Shown here: piece by piece, positions 7,805 to 16,863 of the stretch | Layout of the letters: every line of letters begins with the position of its first letter | Numbering within the stretch: position 1 is the stretch's first letter | The notes under the pieces: generated by a model | Database searches by the model: none | Told to the model about the DNA's origin: nothing | Seen by the model: the letters and a program-made list of their open reading frames with translations, nothing else | Source: a bacterium SCSIO 12827 | GTDB lineage: Bacteria > Pseudomonadota > Alphaproteobacteria > Rhodospirillales > Casp-alpha2 | Direction of reading: 5' to 3' | Length of the DNA stretch: 64,000 nucleotides | NCBI GenBank assembly: GCA_024397995.1 | Contig: CP073746.1 | Coordinates: 1,426,001 to 1,490,000, forward strand | Made by a program: the position numbers and the translations under genes

Positions 7805-8578
7805 CTACCATTCCCGCTCGGAAAGTTTGCGGTTCAGGATCGGGTCCGTCCAAGCCGGCGGCAGAGCCGCCAGCAGCCAGACCGCCAGATGCATCTGCCA
7901 GGGAAAGACGATGCGGGCATCATCGCGGGCGAGGCCCCGGCGGATAATCGCCGCCGCCTTGTCCGCCGCCATCAGGAACGGCATATCGAACTTATTGGCG
8001 TCTGTAATGCGGCTTTCGACCCAGCCGGGGCAAACCACGTTGATGCGCACGCCGGTCTTCAGCCGCTCCCCCCGCAATCCTTCGCCCCAGGTCTTGACCA
8101 TGGCCTTTGACGCGGAATAGGCCGACGACGTCGGCAGGCCCCGGAACCCGGCGATGGAGGCGATTAGGGCGATCTGGCCGCGGTCTCGCCTGTCCATGGC
8201 GGCCAGTGCAGGCAGTACCGTGTTGACCACGCCGTCCACGTTGACCGCGAGGATGCGACGGGTGCGGTCCGGCCCATCGGCCAAGCCCGAGGTCGAATTG
8301 GTGATGCCCGCGTTGGCGATGACGAGATCCAGGGGCATTTTTTCGTCGGCTTCTTTGATCCAGGCGGCCATGGCGTCGGCATCGGTCACGTCGATGATCC
8401 GCCCTTCCGCAGTCGCCCCCCGCTGGCGGCATTCCTCGGCCACGGCATCAAGCCGCCCCTGATCGCGCCCGGACAGGTATATCGTCGTGCCGTGCCCGGC
8501 ATAGGCCAAGGCAAGGGCGCGGCCGAGGCCGCTTGAGGCGCCGCTGATGAGAACGGATTTGGGATGGCTGAGGCTCAT
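7805..8578 (-). CDS. Short-chain dehydrogenase/reductase (classical, membrane-proximal C-terminus)
   Basis: A 257-residue SDR starting MSLSHPKSVLISGASSGLGRALALAYAG. The cofactor motif GASSGLG, the NAG motif, and the catalytic Ser and YSASKA Tyr/Lys are all present, so it should be an active NAD(P)-dependent reductase. The C-terminus has a hydrophobic stretch (HLAVWLLAALPPAW), as in SDRs that associate with membranes. I place the start at 8578; longer in-frame upstream sequence overlaps the yicC promoter and does not look coding. It is divergent from yicC. Substrate unknown. Confidence 0.88.
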   Translation of the reverse strand: MSLSHPKSVLISGASSGLGRALALAYAGHGTTIYLSGRDQGRLDAVAEECRQRGATAEGRIIDVTDADAMAAWIKEADEKMPLDLVIANAGITNSTSGLADGPDRTRRILAVNVDGVVNTVLPALAAMDRRDRGQIALIASIAGFRGLPTSSAYSASKAMVKTWGEGLRGERLKTGVRINVVCPGWVESRITDANKFDMPFLMAADKAAAIIRRGLARDDARIVFPWQMHLAVWLLAALPPAWTDPILNRKLSEREW

Positions 8579-8625
8579 CCATCGGTTATAGGGCCCCGGC
8601 GGGGGGAAGGGGAAGCCTGCGCCGC

Positions 8626-8654
8626 TTGTTGGCGGCGAATGCGCTCGGTATAAG
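8626..8654 (+). promoter_or_regulatory. Promoter of yicC-gmk
   Basis: TTGTTG (8626-8631), 17 bp, then TATAAG (8649-8654), about 43 bp upstream of the yicC start. This is a good sigma70-type match in an otherwise GC-rich divergent gap. Confidence 0.6.
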
Positions 8655-8696
8655 TTTTGCTTCGCCCTTGGCACCACGACCGAAAAGGAAAGCACT

Positions 8697-9590
8697 TTGG
8701 CCATCAGTTCAATGACCGGGTTCGCCCGCGCCGAAGGCAGCCAGGACGATCTGACCTGGGTCTGGGAGGTGCGTAGCGTCAACGCCAAGGGCCTGGACCT
8801 GCGGTTTCGCCCGCCGCCGGGGTTCGAGGCCCTGGACCCGCTGGTTCGCGCCAAGGTCAACGCGACATTCAAACGCGGCAGTGTGTCCGTGAACCTGTCG
8901 ACCCGGCGTGAGACGGGCGGCGGCGCCTACCGCATCAATGACGATTTCCTGGCCCAGGTCACGGCCCGCATGGCGCGTCTGAAGGACGAGGTGCCGGACG
9001 CCCGCCCACCGTCGCTTGACGGTATCCTGGGCTTGCGTGGGGTGATCGAGCCCATCGACGAGATGATGGCGGAGGATGACTTCGAGGCCATCGCCAAGGC
9101 CATGATGGCGGACCTGGGCAAGGCACTGAGCGGTCTGGCCGCCATGCGCGACGAAGAAGGGGCGCGGCTTCTGGCCGTCCTTTCGGGCCAGATCGACCAG
9201 GTCGCCGACCTGACGGCCCGCGCCGGCCAGGTCGCGGGGGCGCAGCCCGACGCCATCCGCCAGCGCCTGAACGACCAAATTCAGCGTCTGGTCGCCGACA
9301 ACGCGACGATGCCTGAGGAACGCTTGGCGCAGGAAGCGGCCATGCTGATGACCAAGGCTGACATCCGCGAGGAACTGGACCGCCTTGCCGCCCATACCCA
9401 GGCCGCGCGGGAGCTTCTCGCCAAGACCGAGGGCCCCGTGGGCCGGCGCCTTGATTTTCTGTGCCAGGAATTCAACCGCGAGGCCAATACCTTGTGTTCC
9501 AAGTCGCCGGATACGGATCTGACGACCCTGGGGCTCGATCTGAAAACCGTGATCGACCAGCTTCGCGAGCAGGTCCAGAATATCGAATAA
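8697..9590 (+). CDS. yicC: YicC/YloC-type endoribonuclease
   Basis: A 297-residue YicC family protein; members act as endoribonucleases in mRNA/sRNA turnover. It begins with a TTG codon (8697) preceded by AAAAGGAA at suitable spacing, reading M-AISSMTGFARAEG. The SSMTGFAR opening is diagnostic, so the TTG or the internal ATG five codons later are the only sensible starts; the Shine-Dalgarno favours TTG. The C-terminal block FLCQEFNREANTLCSKS...LDLKTVIDQLREQVQNIE is strongly conserved. It is followed 19 bp later by gmk, a conserved pairing. Confidence 0.95.
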   Translation: MAISSMTGFARAEGSQDDLTWVWEVRSVNAKGLDLRFRPPPGFEALDPLVRAKVNATFKRGSVSVNLSTRRETGGGAYRINDDFLAQVTARMARLKDEVPDARPPSLDGILGLRGVIEPIDEMMAEDDFEAIAKAMMADLGKALSGLAAMRDEEGARLLAVLSGQIDQVADLTARAGQVAGAQPDAIRQRLNDQIQRLVADNATMPEERLAQEAAMLMTKADIREELDRLAAHTQAARELLAKTEGPVGRRLDFLCQEFNREANTLCSKSPDTDLTTLGLDLKTVIDQLREQVQNIE

Positions 9591-9609
9591 GACGGATAGG
9601 GACGGCATC

Positions 9610-10242
9610 ATGGATGAGATTTCACGCAGGGGTATGATGCTGGTGCTGTCGTCGCCGTCAGGTGCGGGCAAGACCAGCATTTCACGCCGTCTTCTGGCCG
9701 AGGAAACGGGCATCGTCATGTCCGTGTCGGCGACCACCCGTCCGCCGCGTCCGGGCGAGGTCGACGGCAAGGATTACTATTTCTACGACCAGGAAACGTT
9801 TGCCAGGATGATCGCGAACAACGAGTTCCTGGAGCACGCGACCGTGTTCGACAATTCCTACGGCACGCCGAAGAAACCCGTGTGGGATGCCCTGGACAGC
9901 GGCCAGGACGTGCTGTTCGACGTTGACTGGCAGGGCACCCGAAAGCTCCGGGAAAGTGCTCGTGAGCATTTGGTCAGCGTGTTCATCCTGCCGCCGTCCA
10001 TCGCTGAATTGGAAAACCGCCTGAAGGGGCGCGGCCAGGATTCCGACGAGGTCGTCGCAGGGCGCATGGCCCGGGCCAAATCGGAAATGAGCCATTACGA
10101 GGAATACGACTACATCGTCATCAACGACGACCTGGACGCCAGCGTCGAGAACGTGAAGGCAATCCTCAAGGCCGAGCGTCTTAGGAAGGACCGTCGGACG
10201 GGACTGCTTGATTTCGTCCAGGGCATGGGCGTCGCGGGCTAG
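9610..10242 (+). CDS. gmk: Guanylate kinase
   Basis: A 210-residue enzyme converting GMP to GDP with ATP. The P-loop SPSGAGKT spans about residues 15-22. The GMP-binding RPPRPGEVDGKDYYF segment, the EFLEHATVFDNSYGTPK block and the DVDWQGTRKL motif follow in order, and the LID region RGQDSDEVVAGRM is present. It is immediately downstream of yicC. Its 3' end overlaps the convergent rsmA by 4 bp. Confidence 0.97.
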   Translation: MDEISRRGMMLVLSSPSGAGKTSISRRLLAEETGIVMSVSATTRPPRPGEVDGKDYYFYDQETFARMIANNEFLEHATVFDNSYGTPKKPVWDALDSGQDVLFDVDWQGTRKLRESAREHLVSVFILPPSIAELENRLKGRGQDSDEVVAGRMARAKSEMSHYEEYDYIVINDDLDASVENVKAILKAERLRKDRRTGLLDFVQGMGVAG

Positions 10243-11066
10243 GCGTTTCGTTCCGCCAAGAGCCGCGCCAAGGCGCAAAATTCTTCCACTGACAGGTCTT
10301 CCGCCCGGGCTTCGGGATTGATCCCGACCCGTGCCGGATCGAGCCCGATGCTTTTCAGGCTTGAGCGCAGCATCTTGCGCCGCTGGCCGAAGGCTGACTG
10401 AGTCACTTTTTCCAGGTCGGTCATGGCGGCAGGCGCCAGGGGTTCGGGGCGGGGGATCACTTCAACCACGGTCGAGGCGACCTTGGGGGGCGGCGTGAAG
10501 GCTTCCTTGGAGACATTGAACAGCGGGCGTACCTGGGCCCGCCATTGGGTGATGACAGAGAGCCGGCCATAGGCCTTGCTGCCCGGTGCGGCAGTAAGGC
10601 GGTCGGCGACCTCTTTCTGGAACATCAGGACCATGCGGGTGAACTGATTTGCCTGCCGCAGCCATTGCAGCAGCAGCACGGTCGACACGTTATAGGGCAG
10701 GTTGGCGACGATGGCGCGCGGGGCCGGGGTCAGGGCGACCAGGTCCGTCTCCAGGGCGTCGGCCTCCAGGATGTGCAGGCGGCCCGGATAGGCGTCCTGC
10801 AGTATCTGCAGGGCGGCGACGCAGCGGCGGTCCTTCTCGACCGCCCAGACGGCGTCGGCGTCGCTTGCCAGTAAGGCACGGGTCAGGCCGCCCGGCCCGG
10901 GGCCGATCTCGATCACGTTGACGTTGTCGAGCGGGTCGGCCGCGCGGGCGATGCGTCCGGTCAGGTTGCCGTCCAACAGGAAATGCTGGCCCAGGGACTT
11001 TCGCGCGCCCAAGCCGAAATCATGGATCACGTCACGCAGGGGCGGCAGGTCAGTTGGGGCTCCCAT
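10239..11066 (-). CDS. rsmA: 16S rRNA dimethyladenosine transferase
   Basis: A 275-residue KsgA/RsmA methyltransferase that dimethylates the two adjacent adenosines of helix 45 late in 30S assembly. SAM-binding EIGPGPGGLT spans about residues 53-62, and the catalytic NLPYNVST motif begins at residue 122. The ARKSLGQHFLLD N-terminal segment is typical. It is the last gene of the lptF-lptG-lptD-surA-pdxA-rsmA operon, starting 7 bp after the pdxA stop. The order surA-pdxA-rsmA is conserved widely in proteobacteria. Confidence 0.97.
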   Translation of the reverse strand: MGAPTDLPPLRDVIHDFGLGARKSLGQHFLLDGNLTGRIARAADPLDNVNVIEIGPGPGGLTRALLASDADAVWAVEKDRRCVAALQILQDAYPGRLHILEADALETDLVALTPAPRAIVANLPYNVSTVLLLQWLRQANQFTRMVLMFQKEVADRLTAAPGSKAYGRLSVITQWRAQVRPLFNVSKEAFTPPPKVASTVVEVIPRPEPLAPAAMTDLEKVTQSAFGQRRKMLRSSLKSIGLDPARVGINPEARAEDLSVEEFCALARLLAERNA

Positions 11067-11073
11067 GGGCGGG

Positions 11074-12093
11074 TCAGCCGCCCTGTGCCCGGTTGGCGGC
11101 GATCAGGCGCGCCGTCACCATGGCGGCGACCAGGCTTTGTTCGCTGGCCTTGCCCGTGCCCGCGATATCCAGCGCCGTACCGTGATCGGGCGAGGTGCGC
11201 ACGATGGGCAGGCCCAGGGTCACATTGACGCCGCCGTCGAAGTCCAGTGCCTTGACGGGGATCAGCGCCTGGTCGTGATACATGCAAAGGGCGGCGTCAT
11301 AGCCCTGCCGTGCGCGCGGGCTGAACAGGGTGTCCGGCGGGGCCGGCCCGGTTGCGTCGATGCCCTCGGCGCGAAGCAACGCCACGGCCGGGGCCACAAT
11401 GTCGCGGTCTTCGGTGCCGAGCGCGCCGTCTTCGCCGCCATGGGGATTCAGTCCGGCGACGGCCAAGCGGGGGGTGTCGATGCCGAAATCACGTTTGAGG
11501 GCGGCCGCCGTGATGCGGCCTTTGGCGACGATGGCCTGAGTGCTGAGACCGGCAACCGCGTCGCGCAGGCTGATATGAACAGTCACCGGCACCGCGCGCA
11601 GGGCGTCGCAGGCGAGCATCATCACCGGCTCGTCCCCGCCGCAGAGTTCGGCGATATACTCCGTATGTCCCGGATGCTTGAAACCGGCAGCGTAGAGCAC
11701 GGATTTCTGGATCGGGTTGGTGACAAGGCCCGCAGCGGCGCCGTCGAGCGACAGGTGCACGGCGCGCTCGATGGCGTGAACGACGGCACCGGCATTCGCA
11801 GGATCGGGCGTGCCGGGGGTGACGGGCGCGGGTAGGCGCTCCGCCAGGACAGGCAGGGCGCGGTCGAACAGGGCGGCGGCTTCTGCCGGGTCGGAAATTT
11901 CCTCAATCGGGATGTCTATTCCCAGATGACTTGCGAGGGCGCGCAGGCGGTCCGGATCGTCGATCGTGAAAAACGGCCTGGTGCGGCTACGTGCCGAGGT
12001 CCAGGCACGCAGAGTCAATTCGCCGCCGACCCCGGCGGGCTCGCCCATGGTCAAGGCAAGCGGGCGAAGGGCGGTCGCCGCGGTCGTGGCCAT
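11074..12093 (-). CDS. pdxA: 4-hydroxythreonine-4-phosphate dehydrogenase
   Basis: A 339-residue PdxA of the pyridoxal phosphate pathway; it oxidises 4-phosphohydroxy-L-threonine. The start at 12093 gives M-ATTAATALRPLALTMGEPAGVG, with the conserved TMGEPAG segment, only 2 bp after the surA stop. The metal-ligand histidines sit in HPGHTEYIAELCG, GLNPHGGEDG and MYHDQALIPVK, and the substrate segment GLPIVRTSPDHGTALDIAG is intact. Longer in-frame upstream sequence runs antisense to surA codons and is not used. Confidence 0.95.
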   Translation of the reverse strand: MATTAATALRPLALTMGEPAGVGGELTLRAWTSARSRTRPFFTIDDPDRLRALASHLGIDIPIEEISDPAEAAALFDRALPVLAERLPAPVTPGTPDPANAGAVVHAIERAVHLSLDGAAAGLVTNPIQKSVLYAAGFKHPGHTEYIAELCGGDEPVMMLACDALRAVPVTVHISLRDAVAGLSTQAIVAKGRITAAALKRDFGIDTPRLAVAGLNPHGGEDGALGTEDRDIVAPAVALLRAEGIDATGPAPPDTLFSPRARQGYDAALCMYHDQALIPVKALDFDGGVNVTLGLPIVRTSPDHGTALDIAGTGKASEQSLVAAMVTARLIAANRAQGG

Positions 12094-12095
12094 GT

Positions 12096-13415
12096 CTATC
12101 GCCGTTCGATGAAGGCGTTTCGCCGAAGGTCGCGCAGGAACTGCCGCGCGGCCAGGTCCAGACGGTCGTTGACCAAACGGTTGCGGACTTGGGTCCGCAG
12201 TTGCGCCTGGGCGTTTTCCGAAATGCGTTCGCAGACCATGAACAGCATGAACGCACCGGGCACCTTGATGACCTCGCTGGGCTTTCCGTCGGGCAGATCC
12301 TTGATGGCGTCCCGCACCAGGGGCGACAATTGGCTGGTGCGGAGACGCAGAGTGTCGGAGGTCAGCCCGCCGGCGACTGTTTTCGGCGTCGCCGCCATGG
12401 TGGCGCAATTGTCGGCGCGCAGGCGCAGGCGTTTCGCCAGGTCGCGCTTTCCTTCCAACTCGCTGGCCGGGCCGGTGTCCGAGACCGGGATCATCAATTG
12501 TTGCAGCACGATGCTGGGGTCGACAGCGGGCCCGGCAGCGCCCTGGGACACGCGCTGATCCCGCAGCCAATAGATTATCCAACCGGCGGCGGTGCGGATG
12601 GGCGGGGAAAACTCTCCGGTCTTAACGGCGGAAAGGGCGCGCGAAACTTCCGGGGCCAGCGAATTCAGGGAGACCCAGCCCAAGTCGCCGCCGACGGCGG
12701 CAGTCGGGCTCTGTGAAAAGGTCGTGGCCATTGCCTGGAACGGCGTGCCGTTCTTCAGTTCACCCAGAATTCTTTCGGCAACGCCCCGCACTTCCTGGTT
12801 CTTGGGCTGCTCATCCACAGGTAGGAAGATTTCCGACAACAAGGCTACGGGCTTACCCTTTTCGGCATCAAGGCGGGCAATTTCCTCGTCCACTTCCTCG
12901 TCGGCGATTTGGGTCAGCGCGCGGAACCGCAACCGCAGGGCATCGTTCCACGCCAGATCGGCGCGGATTTGCTGATAGAGAACGTCCTTGGACAGACTCA
13001 GGCTTTCCAGAAGGTTGAGCATGCCGTTCGCGGGCATGCCGCGGGCTTTCTCAAACCTTTGGACGGCGGTTTCGACGGTTTTGTCGTCGATCTCGATGCC
13101 GAGGGTTTTTGCTTCCTGGCGTTTCAGTTCTTCGTCGATCAGGGTGTCGACGATTTTGGGCGCCAATTGTTGCGCCGTTTCGCGGGTGGCCGGCAGGCCG
13201 GACATGGCGATGACGAGTTTCAGGCGCGCATGAAGATCGTATTCCGAGATCGGCGCGCTGTTCACTGTGGCGACAATGCCCATGCGTTGTGCCTGGGCCG
13301 GTGCCGACAGGCCGGCGGCAATCGCCAGCGTCAGGACGACGGCAAGTCGGGCAACCAGGAAGAATGGGGCGGATCGGAGTCCGGCGGAAGCAATCATGAT
13401 CTGCGGTAATCGCAT
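12096..13415 (-). CDS. surA: Periplasmic chaperone/peptidyl-prolyl isomerase SurA
   Basis: A 439-residue exported protein. The N-terminal hydrophobic stretch (about residues 18-40, ending SAPAQAQ) is a signal peptide. A SurA N-domain follows (VNSAPISEYDLHARL, LIDEELKRQEA). A parvulin-type rotamase domain lies at about residues 195-300 (LLSEIFLPV, FSQSPTAAVGGDLGWV). The C-terminal region looks like a more divergent second module. It escorts outer-membrane proteins including LptD, whose gene is directly upstream: the lptD stop and the surA ATG are adjacent with no gap. Confidence 0.93.
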   Translation of the reverse strand: MRLPQIMIASAGLRSAPFFLVARLAVVLTLAIAAGLSAPAQAQRMGIVATVNSAPISEYDLHARLKLVIAMSGLPATRETAQQLAPKIVDTLIDEELKRQEAKTLGIEIDDKTVETAVQRFEKARGMPANGMLNLLESLSLSKDVLYQQIRADLAWNDALRLRFRALTQIADEEVDEEIARLDAEKGKPVALLSEIFLPVDEQPKNQEVRGVAERILGELKNGTPFQAMATTFSQSPTAAVGGDLGWVSLNSLAPEVSRALSAVKTGEFSPPIRTAAGWIIYWLRDQRVSQGAAGPAVDPSIVLQQLMIPVSDTGPASELEGKRDLAKRLRLRADNCATMAATPKTVAGGLTSDTLRLRTSQLSPLVRDAIKDLPDGKPSEVIKVPGAFMLFMVCERISENAQAQLRTQVRNRLVNDRLDLAARQFLRDLRRNAFIERR

Positions 13416-15740
13416 TTAGAAGGTGATCTGTCCAAGAGTCTTTAACAGCAGGTTGATGGTAAAGGCGTCTGTCGGTTGCAGATCTCTGTCCTCGTAAAAC
13501 GTCCGCGACAAACGGGTCGTTACGATCAGGCATTCGTTTTCGAATACCAGGTCGCTGACGATGGAGCGCATTTCATTGGCCGCCAGGTCACGAACGGCGC
13601 TGACGTTGATGCGCCAGTCCCGGGATACTTGCGAGGATGCAGAGAACGACAGTTCCTCACGGCCGGTGAATTCACTGTCCACCGGCTCTTCAAAGAAGAT
13701 ATAGCCGAGAGACCCGCGCAGCAACGGGACACCGGCGCTGGCTTGTACCTGATGGCGCCGGGCGGAGAACCCGTCCTTGGCGATCTGCGTACGGTAGGCG
13801 AGATCAAGATAGGTTGAAGGGTTTATGCGTGCGGTGGCGACGATGTCGGAGAGGTCGTCTTCCAGGCCGCTGCCTTCGGAGAAGGTGTCGTCGGTGTGGA
13901 ACCGGTACGTCTGGCCTACGAGGAGAGAAAGGCCGAGGCCGGTTGGGCCGTACAGCCCCCATTTCAGGCCATAATTGACGCGGGTGCCGCCTTCGACCCT
14001 GTCGATGCCCCCGAACCGGTTCACGTCGAACAAGTTGGTGTCGTCGAATTCGAACTCCTGGCTGTCCTCATTCGGAATTTCTGCCGGGTTTCCGCCATTC
14101 GGGCTGGTGATGACATTGATGATGGGCTCAAGCGTCTGGCTGGCTTTGCCCAACTGGCTGATCAGCGGGAACCGCCAATCAAGGGATGCATAGGGGTAAA
14201 TGCGGCCGGTCAGGCCTGTGAAATCGGTGTCGTTATCGCGGCTCACGTTGTTGACGTGATAGGCGTCAGCCCAAATTCCGGTGGAAAAGCTGAACAGGTT
14301 GCCGATGGAATCGGAAAACCGCCGGTTCCACGACGGACGGATGGAAATGCGCCGGGTGTCATTGCCGCTTTCATCACGCGATACGGCAAGCAGGCTGGCA
14401 TCGACGTTAAAGTTACCGCCAAAACGGTCGGGCTCGCCGACGTGGCTGAATTCAACCAAGGGCAGGACCAGGGGGCTGTCGATGGAATCCGCCTCGGCGC
14501 GCTGGTCTTGGAAGGAATAGGCATTCACCGCAAGATAGTTGCGGCCACGGAAGCCTTCGGCGAACACTCTGCTTTCCAGCACGGACGGGCTGTTGAAACC
14601 GAACCGGCGCAGGTAGGTATCATCGGTGGCACGGTTGATGTCGAACCCGGCGCGCCAGGTTTTGTTTATGTCCCAAATACCTTCCGAGAATACGTGGCCG
14701 CGGAAATCGCCTTCGGAGTCGTTGATGCCACTAACCTGGGTGTCGAGCTTGCCGTTCATGAACCGCTTGCGGTAATCGAGCGTCAACTGGAACCCTTCGG
14801 ATTCGGAAAGTGCCGGCGTTGCGGTGACATCGGACGATTCGTCGAAGGGATAAAAATAGGGCAGTCGTGTCACGAACCCGAGGTCGGATGATCCGCCAAA
14901 TCCGGGTGCCAGGAATCCCGCCTTGCGCCGAATGCTGGGATCGGGATGGATGAAATAGGGCGTGTAGAGGACCGGATAGCCGTAAACTTCGAGCCAGGCA
15001 TCCCGATATTCGATCGTCTTATTGCGCTTGTCGTGGATGACGCGGACGGCCTTGATCTGCCAAAGCGGCGGCGCGTCGGGGTCTTCTGCGCATTGATTGC
15101 AGGGCGTATAGACCCCTTTACGTAATTCGGTGACGACCGCGCCGGAGCGCTTGGCGCCTTCCGCCGCAAGGCGAGAGCGGTCGGTGAGGATGAGGCCGAT
15201 GTTACGGACAAGACCATCCTTCAGGTCGCCGGTGATGGTGATCTGGTCGGCGAACAAGGTTTCGCCGGACGGCTCCAGAATGGTGATGTTCCCGGCCGCC
15301 TGCACGATGTCCGTATTTTGATTGTAGGTGACCTTGTCGGCCAGCATCGTGCGGTCGCCATGGGTGATTTCCACATTGCCGTAGGCCGATACCAAACCAT
15401 TTTCCTGGTCGAAGCTCATTTCATCGGCCAGCAGGTTGACCGGGATTTCCGGCTGCCCCTCGATCTGCGCAGGCGCTTCGCCGCGCGGTTCTGGTCGCGC
15501 GCGGGGCAGCATTGGCCGAATGGGCGCAGCGATAGGTTCGGAAACGGGGGCGGCGGGGCGCGTCATGGGGGTGCCGGCGGAAGGCTTGATGGGCCGTGGG
15601 GCTGTTTGAAACAGAATGCCCAGCGGTCGTTCGGCGGTCGCGCCGGTCAGGCCGGCCCGCGCCGGCGTCGGCGCGGCCAGCACCGCCGCCAGAATCGGTG
15701 CGGTCAACAGGCTGAGAACTTTTTGCCGACTGTTCCGCAT
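13416..15740 (-). CDS. lptD: LPS-assembly outer-membrane protein LptD
   Basis: A 774-residue LptD/OstA. The ATG at 15740 gives a signal peptide (MRNSRQKVLSLLTAPILAAV...ARAG). A Pro-rich linker and a periplasmic OstA beta-jellyroll (about residues 100-230, VNLLADEMSFDQENGLVSAYGNVEI) come next, then the large C-terminal beta-barrel rich in alternating aromatic strands. Four cysteines are not all obvious, but CNQCAEDPDAPP near residue 205 offers a Cys pair. It completes the Lpt bridge together with LptF and LptG encoded just upstream, inserting LPS in the outer leaflet. Confidence 0.95.
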   Translation of the reverse strand: MRNSRQKVLSLLTAPILAAVLAAPTPARAGLTGATAERPLGILFQTAPRPIKPSAGTPMTRPAAPVSEPIAAPIRPMLPRARPEPRGEAPAQIEGQPEIPVNLLADEMSFDQENGLVSAYGNVEITHGDRTMLADKVTYNQNTDIVQAAGNITILEPSGETLFADQITITGDLKDGLVRNIGLILTDRSRLAAEGAKRSGAVVTELRKGVYTPCNQCAEDPDAPPLWQIKAVRVIHDKRNKTIEYRDAWLEVYGYPVLYTPYFIHPDPSIRRKAGFLAPGFGGSSDLGFVTRLPYFYPFDESSDVTATPALSESEGFQLTLDYRKRFMNGKLDTQVSGINDSEGDFRGHVFSEGIWDINKTWRAGFDINRATDDTYLRRFGFNSPSVLESRVFAEGFRGRNYLAVNAYSFQDQRAEADSIDSPLVLPLVEFSHVGEPDRFGGNFNVDASLLAVSRDESGNDTRRISIRPSWNRRFSDSIGNLFSFSTGIWADAYHVNNVSRDNDTDFTGLTGRIYPYASLDWRFPLISQLGKASQTLEPIINVITSPNGGNPAEIPNEDSQEFEFDDTNLFDVNRFGGIDRVEGGTRVNYGLKWGLYGPTGLGLSLLVGQTYRFHTDDTFSEGSGLEDDLSDIVATARINPSTYLDLAYRTQIAKDGFSARRHQVQASAGVPLLRGSLGYIFFEEPVDSEFTGREELSFSASSQVSRDWRINVSAVRDLAANEMRSIVSDLVFENECLIVTTRLSRTFYEDRDLQPTDAFTINLLLKTLGQITF

Positions 15741-15745
15741 GGCGT

Positions 15746-16846
15746 TCAGCCGTCTTCCAGATGGAGCAGCATCGCGGCGCCCAGCATGGTCGCGACCCCG
15801 GAGGGGGTCCACGCCGCGAGCAGCACGGGAATGCTGTCCGACAGGCCAAGGGCAAAAACGATATCGGAGAAGAAATAGAGGACAAAGCCGGTCAGCACAC
15901 CGCCAGATACGATGTATGTCGTGCCGCCGCGCCGGGTCTGACGCAGGGTGAAGGTCGCGGCGATCAGCACCATTGCGCACATCAAAAGCGGTGCTGACAG
16001 GAGCGTGTGCCAGTACAGCCGGTGGCGGACAGCCGAAAACCCGGCGGTCTCCAACGTGTTGATGAAGTGCGGCAAGTCCCAGAAGGACATGGTTTCCGGC
16101 GGCGCGAAGTTGTCCTGGATACGGTTGACGGTAAGATCCGTCGGCAACCAGAAATCCTTCTCGAAACGGGCCGGGGCCTCGGGTTCGAACAGCCAGGCTT
16201 CCTTGAGGCGCCAAAAGCCGTCCTCAAGGCGGGCGGATTGTGCGTCGATCCGCTGACGGAACGTGTCCTTGCCTTCGTACAGGAAGACCAGGACATCACG
16301 CAATTCGACCTCGCTTTTCTGTTGCAGAACGCGTTCCGCGTGGACGACGCTTTGGCCCTTTTCATCGGCCTGGCGCAACCACAAACCCGAATTGGAAATC
16401 GACAGGAAACTGGTGTGTCCTTCGATGCGGGTCGCCTCCAGCCGTTCGTAGCGGGCAAGCATGGACGACGACAAGGGGTTGATGACCGTGATCTGCAAGA
16501 GGCCCAGCAGGAAGGCAAGAAACAGAACCGGCAGCATGAACTGCCAGGCGGAAATTCCCGTTGCCCGGGTCACCACCAGCTCGTTGGTGCGCGTCAAGCG
16601 CCAAAAGGCCGCCATGCCGCCGAACAGGATGGCGAACGGAAAGGTCTTCTGTCCCATGAATGGAAGCTTCAGAAGGGACATCTCCATGACCATCGCGAAG
16701 GTAACGGAATCGTGCTGGGCCGTACGCCGCAGCAATTCGACGGAATCGAACAACAGGATCAACATCAGGAACAGGCAGAAGATGCCAAGGAAGCTGATCA
16801 GGAAATGCCGCCCGATATAGACCGAAAGGATCGCAGACAATCGCAT
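15746..16846 (-). CDS. lptG: LPS export ABC transporter permease LptG
   Basis: A 366-residue YjgP/YjgQ permease. Three N-terminal membrane segments (about 15-35, 62-85, 100-122), a periplasmic beta-jellyroll domain (about 130-265) and three C-terminal segments give the LptF/G topology. The MGQKTFPFAILFGGMAAFWRLTRTNELVVTRATGIS coupling region is diagnostic. It pairs with LptF (17 bp upstream) and the LptB ATPase, encoded elsewhere, to extract LPS from the inner membrane. Being second in the lptF-lptG pair and ahead of lptD supports G rather than F. Confidence 0.93.
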   Translation of the reverse strand: MRLSAILSVYIGRHFLISFLGIFCLFLMLILLFDSVELLRRTAQHDSVTFAMVMEMSLLKLPFMGQKTFPFAILFGGMAAFWRLTRTNELVVTRATGISAWQFMLPVLFLAFLLGLLQITVINPLSSSMLARYERLEATRIEGHTSFLSISNSGLWLRQADEKGQSVVHAERVLQQKSEVELRDVLVFLYEGKDTFRQRIDAQSARLEDGFWRLKEAWLFEPEAPARFEKDFWLPTDLTVNRIQDNFAPPETMSFWDLPHFINTLETAGFSAVRHRLYWHTLLSAPLLMCAMVLIAATFTLRQTRRGGTTYIVSGGVLTGFVLYFFSDIVFALGLSDSIPVLLAAWTPSGVATMLGAAMLLHLEDG

Positions 16847-16863
16847 GCCGTTCTCCTCCCCCC